Assembly (NCBI GenBank): GCA_031289955.1
Contig: JAITOL010000054.1
Coordinates: 1-64,000 of the forward strand
DNA: 64,000 bases
Source of the DNA: Synergistaceae bacterium
GTDB taxonomy: Bacteria > Synergistota > Synergistia > Synergistales > Synergistaceae
Reading direction: 5' to 3'
Made by a program: the position numbers and the translations under genes. Of this stretch, positions 1 through 10,296 are shown piece by piece. Under the pieces are notes generated by a model that saw only the letters and a list, made by a program, of their open reading frames with translations, did no database searches and was not told the origin of the DNA. Every line of letters starts with the position of its first letter. Position 1 is the first letter of the stretch.

Positions 1-314
1 TTAATGTCATAAAATATCCTTTTGGGACATTCGGCCCTCATTCGTTACCTACTAACGGTTCTTCATTTGTTGAAGTCGCATACTTTCTACTTCATTGTCG
101 TCGTCTAAACGCAAGCCCGACATTGCGAAGCTCTCCGGCGCACGTCGTTTATCCTGCCGCACTACTCCAGTTTCAGGCCAATGGCGGCACAGCCGTGAAA
201 TTCGACGCCTCCGTGCGGTCGCCGCTACGGAAGACGTTTATCGCAGTGAGCATTAACGTGTCCAAATCATCGGCGATAATTCGCCGGGCGGTCTTGTCTC
301 GTCTATCCCAAACG

Positions 315-965
315 CTATTTCCCCCTTCGGCGTTCCAGCTCGGAGCAGACGTCATCCCACGACAGGCCTCGTTCGCAGAGCAGCACGGACACGTGGAACA
401 TCATGTCGGCCACTTCGCCTGTCAGGTTCTCTTTGCTCGGGTTTTTGGCCGCTATGATTATCTCCGCCGATTCCTCGCCCACTTTTTTCAATATCTTGTC
501 GATGCCCTTATCGAACAGATAGTTCGTGTAGGAACCCTCTTTGGGGTTGATCCTGCGATCCGCGATAATGGACTGCACTGCCCTCAGCGCGTCCCCGGGC
601 GCAGGCGCCTCGTTCGGGGCGTCTCCGTCGAGAGCGCGGTAAAAGCACGACCTGTTCCCGGTGTGACACGCCGCGCCCGTCTGGTCTATCAGGAGAAGCA
701 GCGCGTCGTCGTCGCAATCGCGACGTATTTCGCGAACGCGCTGGAAGTGCCCGGACGTCTCGCCCTTGAGCCAGAGGCATTTGCGCGAGCGGCTGTAATA
801 GTGGACACGACCGGTCTCAAGCGTTTTGCCTAGCGCCTCGCGGTTCATCCACGCCGCCATGAGCACATCCAGCGTATCCGCGTCCTGCGCTATTGCCGCG
901 ACCAAACCGTCCGGGCCGAATTTTATTTCATCAATGTCGAATTTTTCGTACATCATCTCTCTCAT
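315..965 (-). CDS. hisIE: Bifunctional phosphoribosyl-AMP cyclohydrolase / phosphoribosyl-ATP pyrophosphatase
   Basis: HisI motifs ([35 protein letters not shown]) followed by HisE ([15 protein letters not shown]); follows hisF in the his operon. Confidence 0.95.
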   Translation of the reverse strand: MREMMYEKFDIDEIKFGPDGLVAAIAQDADTLDVLMAAWMNREALGKTLETGRVHYYSRSRKCLWLKGETSGHFQRVREIRRDCDDDALLLLIDQTGAACHTGNRSCFYRALDGDAPNEAPAPGDALRAVQSIIADRRINPKEGSYTNYLFDKGIDKILKKVGEESAEIIIAAKNPSKENLTGEVADMMFHVSVLLCERGLSWDDVCSELERRRGK

Positions 966-1720
966 ATCCTTATGGATATACCGCGATCCCGCAGGTATCC
1001 TTTAAGTTCCGCGATGCCGAGCTCTCCGTAGTGGAACAGCGACGCCGCAAGCACAGCATCCGCCCTTCCCGACGACAACGCCTCGTAAAAATGCTCCTTC
1101 GTTCCGGCCCCGCCGGACGCTATGACCGGTATATCTACGGCGTCGGCTATCGCCGCCGTCAGTTCGATGTCGTACCCGTTCTTCGTGCCGTCGCAATCCA
1201 TGCTCGTGAGCAGTATCTCCCCCGCCCCGAGCCGCGCCGCCTCCAGCGCCCACTCCACCGCGTCGCGCCCGGTGCGCAGGCGTCCTCCGTTCATGTATAC
1301 ATCCCATCCTCCGCGCTCGTTGCGCTTCGCGTCTATGGCAACCACCACGCACTGCGCCCCGAAGAACGCGGAAGCCTCCGATATGAGCTCGGGGCGGGTG
1401 AGCGCGGATGAGTTGATGGATATTTTATCGGCCCCGGCGTTCAATATCTTCCTGAAATCCGCCACGCTGCGAATCCCGCCGCCCACGGTGAGCGGGATGA
1501 ACACCCGCTCCGCCGTCTTCCTGATGAGGTCGACTATCGTGTCCCGCCCGTCGGACGACGCGGTTATATCGAGAAACACCAGCTCGTCCGCCCCTGCCCT
1601 GTTATAGGCGGCGGCCACCTCCACAGGATCTCCGGCGTCGACGAGGTTCACGAAATTTATTCCCTTGACGACCCTGCCCCGGTCGACGTCGAGACATGGG
1701 ATTATCCTCTTTGTCAGCAT
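962..1720 (-). CDS. hisF: Imidazole glycerol phosphate synthase subunit HisF
   Basis: [26 protein letters not shown]...DAGDPVE; operon context. Confidence 0.97.
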   Translation of the reverse strand: MLTKRIIPCLDVDRGRVVKGINFVNLVDAGDPVEVAAAYNRAGADELVFLDITASSDGRDTIVDLIRKTAERVFIPLTVGGGIRSVADFRKILNAGADKISINSSALTRPELISEASAFFGAQCVVVAIDAKRNERGGWDVYMNGGRLRTGRDAVEWALEAARLGAGEILLTSMDCDGTKNGYDIELTAAIADAVDIPVIASGGAGTKEHFYEALSSGRADAVLAASLFHYGELGIAELKGYLRDRGISIRI

Positions 1721-2448
1721 CGCTCGTCACCGCTTTCCTCGAAAATCCGCACGGCCTCGGAAAGATCGATTGCGCCGTTATAGAGCGCGCGGCCTATTAT
1801 TGCGCCGCTCGCGCCTATATCCCGGACAGCGTACAGGTCGGAAATGTTCGACACGCCGCCCGAAGCGATTATGTCCATTCCCCCGAGGGCGACGAGCCTT
1901 CTGGTCGTATCGAGGTTCGGGCCCGTCATCATCCCGTCCGACGCTATGTCGGTATGGATGACCGTGCGAACCCCCGCGTCCCTCATGCGGGAACAGAGCT
2001 CATCAGTCTCGATCGAGCTGACCTCTCCCCAACCCTCTACCGCGACCTTGCCGTCTCGCGAATCGATTCCCACAGCGACTCGATCCCCGAAAACACGAAC
2101 GGCGTCCCTCACGAGCTCCGGATTTCTGACCGCGACGGTGCCGAGTATGACCCGGGCCACGCCGCCCGATAGCCGGCGCTCCATATCGTCCATGCCGCGT
2201 ATTCCTCCGCCCACCTGCACCGGGACGGAAACCGCGCGCGCAATACCTTCGATAATGCCGATGTTGCGGCCGACTCCAAACCTCGCGCCGTCGAGGTCAA
2301 CGACGTGTATATACGACGCGCCGCTTTGCTCCCACTCCAGAGCCCTCTTCACCGGATTCGCCGAAAATTCCGTAGCCCGCTCGAAGTCGCCCTGCTCCAG
2401 ACGGACGCATCTGCCGCCCATGACATCTATCGCCGGATACAGCCTCAC
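1714..2448 (-). CDS. hisA: ProFAR isomerase HisA
   Basis: [22 protein letters not shown]; beta-alpha barrel family, operon context. Confidence 0.96.
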   Translation of the reverse strand: MRLYPAIDVMGGRCVRLEQGDFERATEFSANPVKRALEWEQSGASYIHVVDLDGARFGVGRNIGIIEGIARAVSVPVQVGGGIRGMDDMERRLSGGVARVILGTVAVRNPELVRDAVRVFGDRVAVGIDSRDGKVAVEGWGEVSSIETDELCSRMRDAGVRTVIHTDIASDGMMTGPNLDTTRRLVALGGMDIIASGGVSNISDLYAVRDIGASGAIIGRALYNGAIDLSEAVRIFEESGDERC

Positions 2449-3074
2449 GACGCGCGGCCTCCCAGCGCGGCGAACTTCCGGAGTATCTCGAGCCCCTGCG
2501 ACCCGCTCTTTTCGGGGTGGAACTGCACTCCATAGACCGAACCCCGTTCGACGGAAGCCGTAATATCCGTTCCATAGGACGCGGTGGAGGAGACGTACTC
2601 CGGATCGGTATCGGCGTAGTATGAGTGAACGAAGTAAACGTAAGTATCCCCGGAGGTATCCAATATGTCGCTTTTCGTTCGGATGTCGATGCGGTTCCAG
2701 CCCACCTGCGGTATCTTGAGCTTCCTTCCGTCAGGGCCCGCTCCGTCCGGAATGCGCCTGACGAGGCCGGGGAAAACCCCCAGCCCGCGGTGCGCCCCGT
2801 TTTCGTAACTGGTTTCAAACAGCAGCTGCATCCCAAGGCATATCCCAATGAGGGGCCTTCCGGACGCTATCACGTCATATATCCTGTCGGCCCATCCGCT
2901 CTTCCTGAGCTCGTCTATCGCGCGCGCGAACGCGCCTACTCCCGGCAGCACCACCTTGTCGGCGCCGTCCAGTTCGTCGGGAGACGACGCTATGAGGGCG
3001 TCATATCCGAGGGATCTGAAGGCGTTGGATACGCTCCTCAAATTTCCCATGCCATAATCTATTATCCCTATCAT
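2445..3074 (-). CDS. hisH: Imidazole glycerol phosphate synthase glutaminase subunit HisH
   Basis: IDYGMGNLRSVSNA, GICLGMQLLFE nucleophile motif, QFHPEKSG. Confidence 0.97.
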   Translation of the reverse strand: MIGIIDYGMGNLRSVSNAFRSLGYDALIASSPDELDGADKVVLPGVGAFARAIDELRKSGWADRIYDVIASGRPLIGICLGMQLLFETSYENGAHRGLGVFPGLVRRIPDGAGPDGRKLKIPQVGWNRIDIRTKSDILDTSGDTYVYFVHSYYADTDPEYVSSTASYGTDITASVERGSVYGVQFHPEKSGSQGLEILRKFAALGGRAS

Positions 3075-3098
3075 TATGAATCCCTCCCGGAGACCGGG

Positions 3099-3686
3099 TT
3101 AAAATACTCCCTTCGTCGACAGAACTCCCTTGACGCGGGGATCTATCGCCGTCGCCTGATCCATCGCCCTTCCAAACGCCTTGAACGCCGCCTCCGCGAT
3201 GTGGTGGTTGTTTTTTCCGGCAATCGCCCTCATATGAAGGTTGAGTCCCATATGAAGGCAGAGCGCCCTGAAAAATTCCTCCACCATCTCCGCATCCATA
3301 TCGCCGAGTCTAGGCGTCGTGAACTCCACGTCGAAAGCGAGAAACGGCCTGCCGGAGATGTCGAGCGCGACCAGAACCAGCGCGTCCTCCATCGGGACGG
3401 TCGCCTCTCCGTAGCGGGCTATGCCCTCCCGGTTTCCGAGAGCGTCCGAGATGACCCTTCCCAAAGCGATCCCGACATCCTCTATCGTGTGATGACAGTC
3501 GACATGGAGGTCGCCTTCGGCCTTGACGGCGAGGTCGAAAAATCCGTGCCGTGCGACGTGACACAGCATATGGTCGAAGAACCCGACCCCCGTCGATATT
3601 TCGTACGTCCCGCTCCCGTCGACCGCGAACGACGCCGTTATTTCGGTCTCGTTTGTCGTTCGTTTCAGCTCGGCTGCGCGCCGCAT
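3099..3686 (-). CDS. hisB: Imidazoleglycerol-phosphate dehydratase (monofunctional)
   Basis: TGVGFFDHMLCHVARHGFFD, DCHHTIEDVGIALG. Confidence 0.97.
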   Translation of the reverse strand: MRRAAELKRTTNETEITASFAVDGSGTYEISTGVGFFDHMLCHVARHGFFDLAVKAEGDLHVDCHHTIEDVGIALGRVISDALGNREGIARYGEATVPMEDALVLVALDISGRPFLAFDVEFTTPRLGDMDAEMVEEFFRALCLHMGLNLHMRAIAGKNNHHIAEAAFKAFGRAMDQATAIDPRVKGVLSTKGVF

Positions 3687-4744
3687 AATATATCTCCCAC
3701 TTTTTTATTCTCTTCCCTCGTGCCGACGCTCAAGCGGATCCGATACGAGTTTCCATCCATCGGAAGACGACGGACAACAACTCCGCCTGCCTCTAGTATG
3801 GCCGCTATGTCGCGTTCGCTCCCCACATAAAAGAAATTTGCGTCCGAGCGTCTCGTCTCGAGCCACGGGATTTTCGACAGACAACCGTACAACTCGTCGC
3901 GCAGTTCGTTCAGAGCCGCGGCGCGGGCCGAGAACTCGGACGCCGCTTCGAGGCCCCAGGACGCCGCCAGCTGGGACATCGTCGATATGTTGAACGGCGG
4001 TCTCACCATGTCTCTTATCTCTATCATCCGCCTGTCCGCCACGGCATAACCGACGCGCAGCCCCGCGAGCCCGAACGCCTTTGAACACGTGCGGAGCACA
4101 ATCATGTTCGGATACTCGCCTATGGAACCTATCATCGATTCTCCGGTGAACTCGCCGTAAGCTTCGTCGACCACCACGACGCTTTTCGTGTTATCGAGGA
4201 CAAACCGAATGTCGCTCTGGGGGACAGCGTATCCGGTGGGGTTGTTGGGCGAGCAGACGAACACCACCTTAGCGCGCTCTCTTTCGGCGGCCCGCGCCAT
4301 ATCCTTCACGCCGCCCGGGCCTTCAGCGGGAACGGCTATCACTCGCCCGTGGGCCAGGGTCGCCGACACCGCGTACATTCCGAACGTCGGAGACTGAGTG
4401 ACTATACAGTCACCCGGTTCCAGAAAAACCCGGCACGTCATGTCTATTAGCTGATCCGAACCGACGCCGCACGTTACGTTCGAGGGCTCGACGCCCCACA
4501 GACGGGCGGCGGCCTGTCTCAATATCGTGTTGTCGCTGTCCGGGTAGCGGTTGAGGTTTTCGCCGCTCTCGAGCCAATGGACGAGTTTAGCCCGGACGTT
4601 CTCCGGAAGGTTCCAGGGACTCTCGTTGCAGTCGAGCTTGCAGCCCGAACGCGCGGGCGCGGGCTCGTAAGGCTTTGGCGTCCGCATATCGCTCCTGACC
4701 AAACTCAGAACATCGACCTTTTCTCTGTTATTCGTCACATTCAT
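3665..4744 (-). CDS. hisC: Histidinol-phosphate aminotransferase
   Basis: LDCNESPWNLP, FVCSPNNPTGY, VVVDEAYGEF, RTCSKAFGLAGLRVGY. Confidence 0.95.
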   Translation of the reverse strand: MNVTNNREKVDVLSLVRSDMRTPKPYEPAPARSGCKLDCNESPWNLPENVRAKLVHWLESGENLNRYPDSDNTILRQAAARLWGVEPSNVTCGVGSDQLIDMTCRVFLEPGDCIVTQSPTFGMYAVSATLAHGRVIAVPAEGPGGVKDMARAAERERAKVVFVCSPNNPTGYAVPQSDIRFVLDNTKSVVVVDEAYGEFTGESMIGSIGEYPNMIVLRTCSKAFGLAGLRVGYAVADRRMIEIRDMVRPPFNISTMSQLAASWGLEAASEFSARAAALNELRDELYGCLSKIPWLETRRSDANFFYVGSERDIAAILEAGGVVVRRLPMDGNSYRIRLSVGTREENKKVGDILCGAQPS

Positions 4745-5393
4745 TTTTTCCGAGCACCGCCTTTATCATTTTAATGAGCTCCACAATACGCGCGTGCTCG
4801 ATCTTCATGCTCGCGCGGTTTACAACCATACGGGCCGAAATCGGCGCTATCTCCTCCAAGACCACGAGCCCGTTCTCCCTGAGAGTGCCGCCGGTCTCCA
4901 CTATATCGACTATCACGTCAGAGAGCCCCACTATGGGGGCAAGCTCCACGGAACCGCCGAGCTTGATTATCTCGACGGACTGCTGCTTGCGCCTCACGAA
5001 GTAATCGAGAGCTATGCGCGGGTATTTCGTAGCTACGCGGAAGTTGTTGCCTCTCGCGACGAGCTCGCGGGAAGCCTCGCGGCCGGCCACGATCATCCTG
5101 CACGACCCGAATCCCAGATCCAGCATCTCGTACAGATTTCTTCCGCTCTCCAAAAGCGCGTCCTTGCCGGCTATCCCTATATCGGCCGCCCCATACTCCA
5201 CATAGGTCGGCACATCGGAGGGCTTCGCCATGAAAAACCCGATTCCGCGCTCCCTGCTCTCGAAGATCAAGCGCCGCGACCGTTTTTTTATGGCCGACGC
5301 CAGATCGTCGGGGACGACGCCGGCGCGGCAGAGGAGCTCCATTGCGGAGTCCGAGAGCCTGCCCTTGGCGAGCGCCACCACAAGCGGCTTCAT
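4728..5393 (-). CDS. hisG: ATP phosphoribosyltransferase, short form (HisZ-dependent)
   Basis: 221 aa, MKPLVVALAKGRLSDSAMELL; short form lacking the regulatory domain, adjacent to hisZ. Confidence 0.95.
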   Translation of the reverse strand: MKPLVVALAKGRLSDSAMELLCRAGVVPDDLASAIKKRSRRLIFESRERGIGFFMAKPSDVPTYVEYGAADIGIAGKDALLESGRNLYEMLDLGFGSCRMIVAGREASRELVARGNNFRVATKYPRIALDYFVRRKQQSVEIIKLGGSVELAPIVGLSDVIVDIVETGGTLRENGLVVLEEIAPISARMVVNRASMKIEHARIVELIKMIKAVLGKNECDE

Positions 5394-6604
5394 TGCGGCG
5401 CCTCCGTGTCGTACGATACGCGCCCCGACTCGTCGAAACAGATAACCCGCGCGATGCCTCTCTCTTCAGCGAATTTGACATTACCGCGAACATCCGGGCC
5501 CGAGTACGAACATTCGACCCTCAGTCCCTCATTTCTGAGCCTCATGACCTCGGACAGGGCCGCGCCGCGGCCGCCTTCATCCCAGGCCACCAGCACATCG
5601 GCCTCGGAGGGACGCGATTTGCCGTTCAGCTTTTCGAGCGCTCCTATAAGATTGTGAACCTTTATGATGAAGCCGACCGACGGGTATGGAGCTCCGAAAC
5701 GGGCAGGCAGGCCGTCGTACCTGCCGCCGTCCAGGATGGAAAATCCCATCCCGGCCGTGTAGCCCCGGAAGATTATTCCGGTGTAATAGTCCATGTTTCC
5801 GGCCATGCTGAGGTCGAAGAGCACGTATTTCTCGAACCCGTAGTCCTTCAGCGCGGAATATATGTTTTTGAGGTTTGTCAGAGCCTCCCTGGATTTTACA
5901 ACATCGGTTCTGGACATGGCCTCGTCGAGCATCTCCTCGCCCCCGCTCCATATGGGAAGATCTGAGAGCAGCCGCCTGACGCTGCCGGGCGCGTCATTTT
6001 CGCGAGCTATCCTCCCGGCCGCGACGAAGTCGCGTTCGACGACACATTCGTGCAGCGCGTCGCTCACGTCGGAAGCGAGCCCGCTGCCCTCCAGTATCCC
6101 CCGCAGAAACCGAACCTGCCCGACGTCTATGCGGAAATCGTCGAGCCCCGAGGAGAGCAGAGCGTCTATCGCCGCCGCAAGCGTCTCCGCGTCCGCCATA
6201 TCGCCCTCCGCGCCCATGAGCTCTATGCCGGCTTGGGTTATCTCGCTCGTTCTGCCCTGATAGCTCGGAGTGCAGCGATATACGTTCTGCACGTAACAGA
6301 AACGCAGAGGCATGTCGGCGCCGGAAAAATTCGTGGCCACCATGCGGGCGACTGGAGGCGTAACGTCGGACCTGAGCGCGAGCATGTTCCCATCCCTGTC
6401 CAGGAGTCGGTACATCTGCTTTGGGTCCACGCTGCCCTTGTCCTCGAAGACCTCCATGTATTCGAGCATGGGCGTGTTCACCGAGGAATAACCGTGTCGG
6501 TGAAAAACCGCTTCGAGCTCGTTTTCGATATGATGTTTGAAATAATACTCCCCAGGCAGATAATCCCTGAAGCCGTCCGGGGTACGCAATCCATTGTCTA
6601 TCAT
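5390..6604 (-). CDS. hisZ: ATP phosphoribosyltransferase regulatory subunit HisZ
   Basis: MIDNGLRTPDGFRDYLPGEYYFKHHIENEL; HisRS-like paralogue. The tracked 550-aa ORF was trimmed to the ATG at 6604. Confidence 0.92.
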   Translation of the reverse strand: MIDNGLRTPDGFRDYLPGEYYFKHHIENELEAVFHRHGYSSVNTPMLEYMEVFEDKGSVDPKQMYRLLDRDGNMLALRSDVTPPVARMVATNFSGADMPLRFCYVQNVYRCTPSYQGRTSEITQAGIELMGAEGDMADAETLAAAIDALLSSGLDDFRIDVGQVRFLRGILEGSGLASDVSDALHECVVERDFVAAGRIARENDAPGSVRRLLSDLPIWSGGEEMLDEAMSRTDVVKSREALTNLKNIYSALKDYGFEKYVLFDLSMAGNMDYYTGIIFRGYTAGMGFSILDGGRYDGLPARFGAPYPSVGFIIKVHNLIGALEKLNGKSRPSEADVLVAWDEGGRGAALSEVMRLRNEGLRVECSYSGPDVRGNVKFAEERGIARVICFDESGRVSYDTEAPQ

Positions 6605-6645
6605 AATGCCCACAGCCCCGATAAGCGCGCACGCGCCTTTATTTT

Positions 6646-7188
6646 TTAAAACTGGAAGAGGAAAATGCCGCCGGTGGCGAGGCCGAGCGCCATGCCGGCT
6701 ATTACGTCGCTCGGATAGTGCACATAGAGGTAAACCCTGGAGAACGAGATCATCGAGGCGAACATGAACGAAGAGAGCCCCAAAACGCCTCCGGCCTGCC
6801 AGACGGTGACTACGGCCGCCGCGAAAGACGTCATGGTGTGACACGACGGAAACGAAGAGTCTCCGGGACGCGAGAGCAGTATCGGGCGCGAGCTGTCGAC
6901 ATTGCAGGGGCGCTGCCTGCGGAAAAGAGGCTTTATCGCGAAGTTGCCGAGAAACGCGCACGCGGATACGCACATGGTGAGATTGAGCCCAACCTGGCGC
7001 AGGCTGGCGCTGCACGCGCAGATCACGGCGTAAACTATCCAAATCGCTCCCCTGTCGCCAAGCTTTGTGAAAAACAGCATCGCTTTATCCATGAAGTCGG
7101 TGTGGGTATGCGCCTGCACCCAGTTCAACAGGAACGAATCCAATTTTTTAAGTCTCTTGAAATAATCTTTCATAATCATTAACCCCAC
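6646..7188 (-). CDS. PAP2-family membrane phosphatase
   Basis: KPLFRRQRP, SFPSCHTMTSFA, SRVYLYVHYPSDVIAGMALG (the three PAP2 motifs) with TM segments. Confidence 0.9.
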   Translation of the reverse strand: MGLMIMKDYFKRLKKLDSFLLNWVQAHTHTDFMDKAMLFFTKLGDRGAIWIVYAVICACSASLRQVGLNLTMCVSACAFLGNFAIKPLFRRQRPCNVDSSRPILLSRPGDSSFPSCHTMTSFAAAVVTVWQAGGVLGLSSFMFASMISFSRVYLYVHYPSDVIAGMALGLATGGIFLFQF

Positions 7189-7304
7189 AAAACCAAATCA
7201 TATTTACTCTTTTTCTTTAGTGAGTTTTGCAATTATAACACGGCAGTCAAGATTATGACATCCGTAACGCGCGTCGTCCATGACGCGAGCCGAGCCTTCT
7301 CGCC

Positions 7305-9023
7305 TCAATTGGCGTTAGGGTTGTAGGTATCCATGAACTCAGCTTCGCCCGGATTTGAAGGGCTTTCCGGGGCAACGGCGGGCGGAGCGTAGTTCCCATA
7401 TTCGTAATTAATGCCTGAATTTTGTTGCACCAAAGGCGCGCCCTTGGGCATCATGAGAACCGCGTATGGGAGAGGGCGTTCTTTGCCGTCCGAGGGTATG
7501 TTTGTAACTATCCCCCGCCAGATGAGCTCCGATGAGCCGCCGCCGTCCAGGTTTATCGCTGTCGAGAGCCCCAGTGAATGGGCGATCAGGCGCGTTTCGT
7601 CTATGGACGCGCCCCTGCTGTGGATCGAGCTGCGGCCGTCTATCACGGCCCATATGACGCGCTCGCCGTCCGTGCCGACAATAGTGCGGGGATGCCGCTT
7701 CGCCGTGATGTCATCCTTGAACGTCTCTTTATCCCGAAGGATCTGGTTTCCTCGCGTCAGCATGGGGCCGGCCTGTATGACGTCCGTGCATCCGCCGAAC
7801 GATGGGGTGTCCCAGTCCGACGTTATCGGGATGCCGTCGCCGGGCATATAGCGTTCGAGCAGGGCTCGCGAGTTGCCCCGGGCCACTATCATGGACGCGC
7901 CCGGGGGCAGGAAGTGGTTGCCCCACGATCCCTCGCGGCGTTCCGTCACAATGCCGTCCTTTACCGCGAGTTCGAGAGCGTCCAAAGCCGCTCCGGCCGC
8001 CGCCACCATGACCCCCTTCGTATAAAACGACGCCTCGTTTGCCTGCGGCGCGACGTTATACCGATCGAACTGAACGAATCCGTCCGGCGTTCTCACTCCA
8101 ATCCGAGCGAAGCCGGGGCCGAACGCGAATGACCCGTCGACGTTGTTCCAGCCGACGGCCGAGCGCCCCTCGAGCGGTTTGCTTGCCGGCGACCCGTCGA
8201 GCAGCATCGAGCCCAGAGGGTGCGAGTTGGAGAAAAATCCCCCGTTTATCGCCCCTATCGGCTCATAAGCGCGGGAAAAGTCGGAAAGGGCCGCGCGCTC
8301 CTGACCCATCGAGACCGCGAACGCTATGCGCGTGTCCGCGTTCAGCAGATGAACCGCCACAGCCGCGATATAAAGCGGCTCGTTGCGGGCGGCGCCCACC
8401 GGGTTGCCTGGGCCGGGCTCGTTAGGAGCGCCGGGACAGGCAACGCCCTGCCGGTATATGATGAAATCCGTTCCGCCAAACGGAATCACCCTGTTCCACG
8501 ACACTGACTTCCGGCAGCCTCGCACCCAGTTCAAAAGGGAGGTCTGCCCCGAATCGGTGAGCGGGGTCGCCCCGTCGAGCAGAAGGGCCGACGGGGCGGG
8601 CGGTTTCATCTCGGCCGCAAGAAAAAAGACGCTGTCCCCCGAAGCGTATAGTTCGGGCAGGGACTCGAACGACTCGCAGAGCGACGCCTCAAACCCCCAG
8701 CCCATCATGGAGAGCGCCAGACGAACGGCGTCATGCCTGTCTATCGAGGCGTCAGGCTTGAAATTGTCCTTAGGCAAAAGCCCATACTTCACGGCGGACC
8801 CTATCTGCCTCGAATATACATGCCCCCTCGGAACATCCGGCGGGAACAGCGGCTCGGGCGCGGCCTCATAGCCCAGCTCCCTGAAAAGGCCGGCCACAAA
8901 CTCGCCCCTCGTTACCGCCGCAGAATTATCCGGCGAAAGTACGAGCGCCGCCACAGAGAGGGCGAGCGACAATAAAATCCTAAGAGCTTTACCGTTTTTT
9001 AAAAAAGATTTCGTTTTCTTCAT
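7305..9023 (-). CDS. Secreted SLH-domain protein with C-terminal phosphodiester glycosidase (NAGPA/DUF2233-like) domain
   Basis: Signal peptide; one SLH-like repeat (TRGEFVAGLFRELGY...FPPDVPRGHVYSRQIGSAVKYGLL...FKPDASIDRHDAVRLA); RTIVGTDGERVIWAVIDGR...INLDGGGSSELIW. Start chosen at ATG 9023 after taggaga. Confidence 0.82.
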   Translation of the reverse strand: MKKTKSFLKNGKALRILLSLALSVAALVLSPDNSAAVTRGEFVAGLFRELGYEAAPEPLFPPDVPRGHVYSRQIGSAVKYGLLPKDNFKPDASIDRHDAVRLALSMMGWGFEASLCESFESLPELYASGDSVFFLAAEMKPPAPSALLLDGATPLTDSGQTSLLNWVRGCRKSVSWNRVIPFGGTDFIIYRQGVACPGAPNEPGPGNPVGAARNEPLYIAAVAVHLLNADTRIAFAVSMGQERAALSDFSRAYEPIGAINGGFFSNSHPLGSMLLDGSPASKPLEGRSAVGWNNVDGSFAFGPGFARIGVRTPDGFVQFDRYNVAPQANEASFYTKGVMVAAAGAALDALELAVKDGIVTERREGSWGNHFLPPGASMIVARGNSRALLERYMPGDGIPITSDWDTPSFGGCTDVIQAGPMLTRGNQILRDKETFKDDITAKRHPRTIVGTDGERVIWAVIDGRSSIHSRGASIDETRLIAHSLGLSTAINLDGGGSSELIWRGIVTNIPSDGKERPLPYAVLMMPKGAPLVQQNSGINYEYGNYAPPAVAPESPSNPGEAEFMDTYNPNAN

Positions 9024-9127
9024 ATGTTCTCCTATCTTGACGCATATCCGCAAAGACGATTATAGCAAAAAAAAATTTTATCCATTACGCATGGCCCATT
9101 AAAAAATTTCATGCGGAATGGTTGAAC

Positions 9128-9156
9128 TTGACATTTTTAGCCCTGATTGTATTAGA
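9128..9156 (+). promoter_or_regulatory. Putative sigma70-type promoter for the thr operon
   Basis: TTGACA at 9128-9133, 16-17 bp spacer, TATTAG/ATTAGA at about 9150-9156. Confidence 0.5.
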
Positions 9157-9258
9157 ATATTGCGTCGAGAGGTTTTGCCCGCGTCTTTCGCCGTCTTATG
9201 TTCACCAGGATCGCGATGCGGCGGCATGTCTGCGCGACGCGAAAGAAGGAGGAATTTT

Positions 9259-10296
9259 ATGGGAGTTTTAAAACGTTATGGGGAGCATCTCCCAATATCC
9301 GAGAGAACCCCTCTCGTCAATCTGGAAGAGGGAAGCACTCCTCTCGTGCGCCTGGACAGGATAGGCGACGAACTTGGAATAGAGCTCACAGCGAAACTCG
9401 AAGGCTGCAACCCGTCCGGATCGTTCAAGGACAGGGGAATGGTGCTGGCCGTGGCGAAGGCGCTCGAGGACGGCGCCCGCGCCGTGGTCTGCGCGTCGAC
9501 CGGCAACACGTCGGCGTCGGCTGCGGCATACGCGGCGCACGTGGGCATTCCCTGCTACGTGCTGCTGCCATCCGGCAAGGTGGCTCTGGGCAAACTCGCC
9601 CAAGCCCTCATATACGGCGCGAAGGTAATAGCGGTGGAGGGCAATTTCGACAGGGCGCTCGAGATGGCGCGCGAAGCGGCCGCCGCGCGGGGGTTCGCCA
9701 TGGTGAATTCCGTCAACCCGTACAGAATAATATCTCAGAAGACCGGAGCGTGGGAAATATGCGAGTCACTCGGACGCGCCCCGGATCTGCACGTCATACC
9801 GGTAGGCAACGCCGGGAATATCAGCGCGTACTGGGCCGGCTACAAGGATTTCAAATCGTGGGGTAAAATTTCGTCCCTGCCCAGGATGATAGGAATACAG
9901 GCGGAGGGCGCGGCGCCTCTCGCCACGGGCAAACCGTGCCCCAATCCCGAGACGATCGCGACGGCCATTCGCATCGGAAACCCCGTGAGCGCTCGAACCG
10001 CGCTCATTGCCGCGGCCGAATCCGGCGGGCAATTTGAAACAGTGACGGACGAAGAAATTTTATCCGCGCAGTCGATGCTGGCAAGCCGCGCCGGCGTATT
10101 CGCCGAGCCAGCTTCCTGCGCCACTCTGGCGGGGCTCGTAAAACTCTCCCATGCCGGCAAACTCCCCAAAGGGGCAAAAACGACGATCATCCTGACCGGC
10201 AACGGGCTCAAGGATCCGGACACGGTAATGTCGCGGGTCGGACGCCCCATAAAAATCGGAGACTCGATGGAAGAGCTGTTGGAGGCTCTTTCCTGA
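9259..10296 (+). CDS. thrC: Threonine synthase
   Basis: KLEGCNPSGSFKDRGMVLAVAKA (PLP lysine motif); GAAGGAGG SD before the ATG at 9259 (tracked ORF over-extended to 9118). Confidence 0.95.
   Translation: MGVLKRYGEHLPISERTPLVNLEEGSTPLVRLDRIGDELGIELTAKLEGCNPSGSFKDRGMVLAVAKALEDGARAVVCASTGNTSASAAAYAAHVGIPCYVLLPSGKVALGKLAQALIYGAKVIAVEGNFDRALEMAREAAAARGFAMVNSVNPYRIISQKTGAWEICESLGRAPDLHVIPVGNAGNISAYWAGYKDFKSWGKISSLPRMIGIQAEGAAPLATGKPCPNPETIATAIRIGNPVSARTALIAAAESGGQFETVTDEEILSAQSMLASRAGVFAEPASCATLAGLVKLSHAGKLPKGAKTTIILTGNGLKDPDTVMSRVGRPIKIGDSMEELLEALS

Noticed and set aside
173-355. 60-aa minus-strand ORF downstream of and overlapping hisIE
   Set aside because: Starts inside hisIE out of frame and has no SD or recognisable motif.
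2625-3830. 401-aa plus-strand ORF over hisH/hisB
   Set aside because: Antisense shadow of two well-supported his genes.
6605-7042. N-terminal 146-aa extension of the tracked hisZ ORF
   Set aside because: Overlaps the PAP2 gene in another frame and is Arg-rich. HisZ homology begins at MIDNGLRTPDG (ATG 6604).
9087-9114. CGCATG...CATGCG inverted repeat upstream of the thr promoter
   Set aside because: Six-bp arms with a long A/T loop; could be chance.
9165-9252. Possible thrC leader attenuator (TCTTTCGC at 9184-9191 pairing with GCGAAAGA at 9239-9246 next to the SD)
   Set aside because: Only an isolated 8-bp pairing with no leader peptide rich in Thr/Ile codons and no terminator hairpin. Not enough to call.
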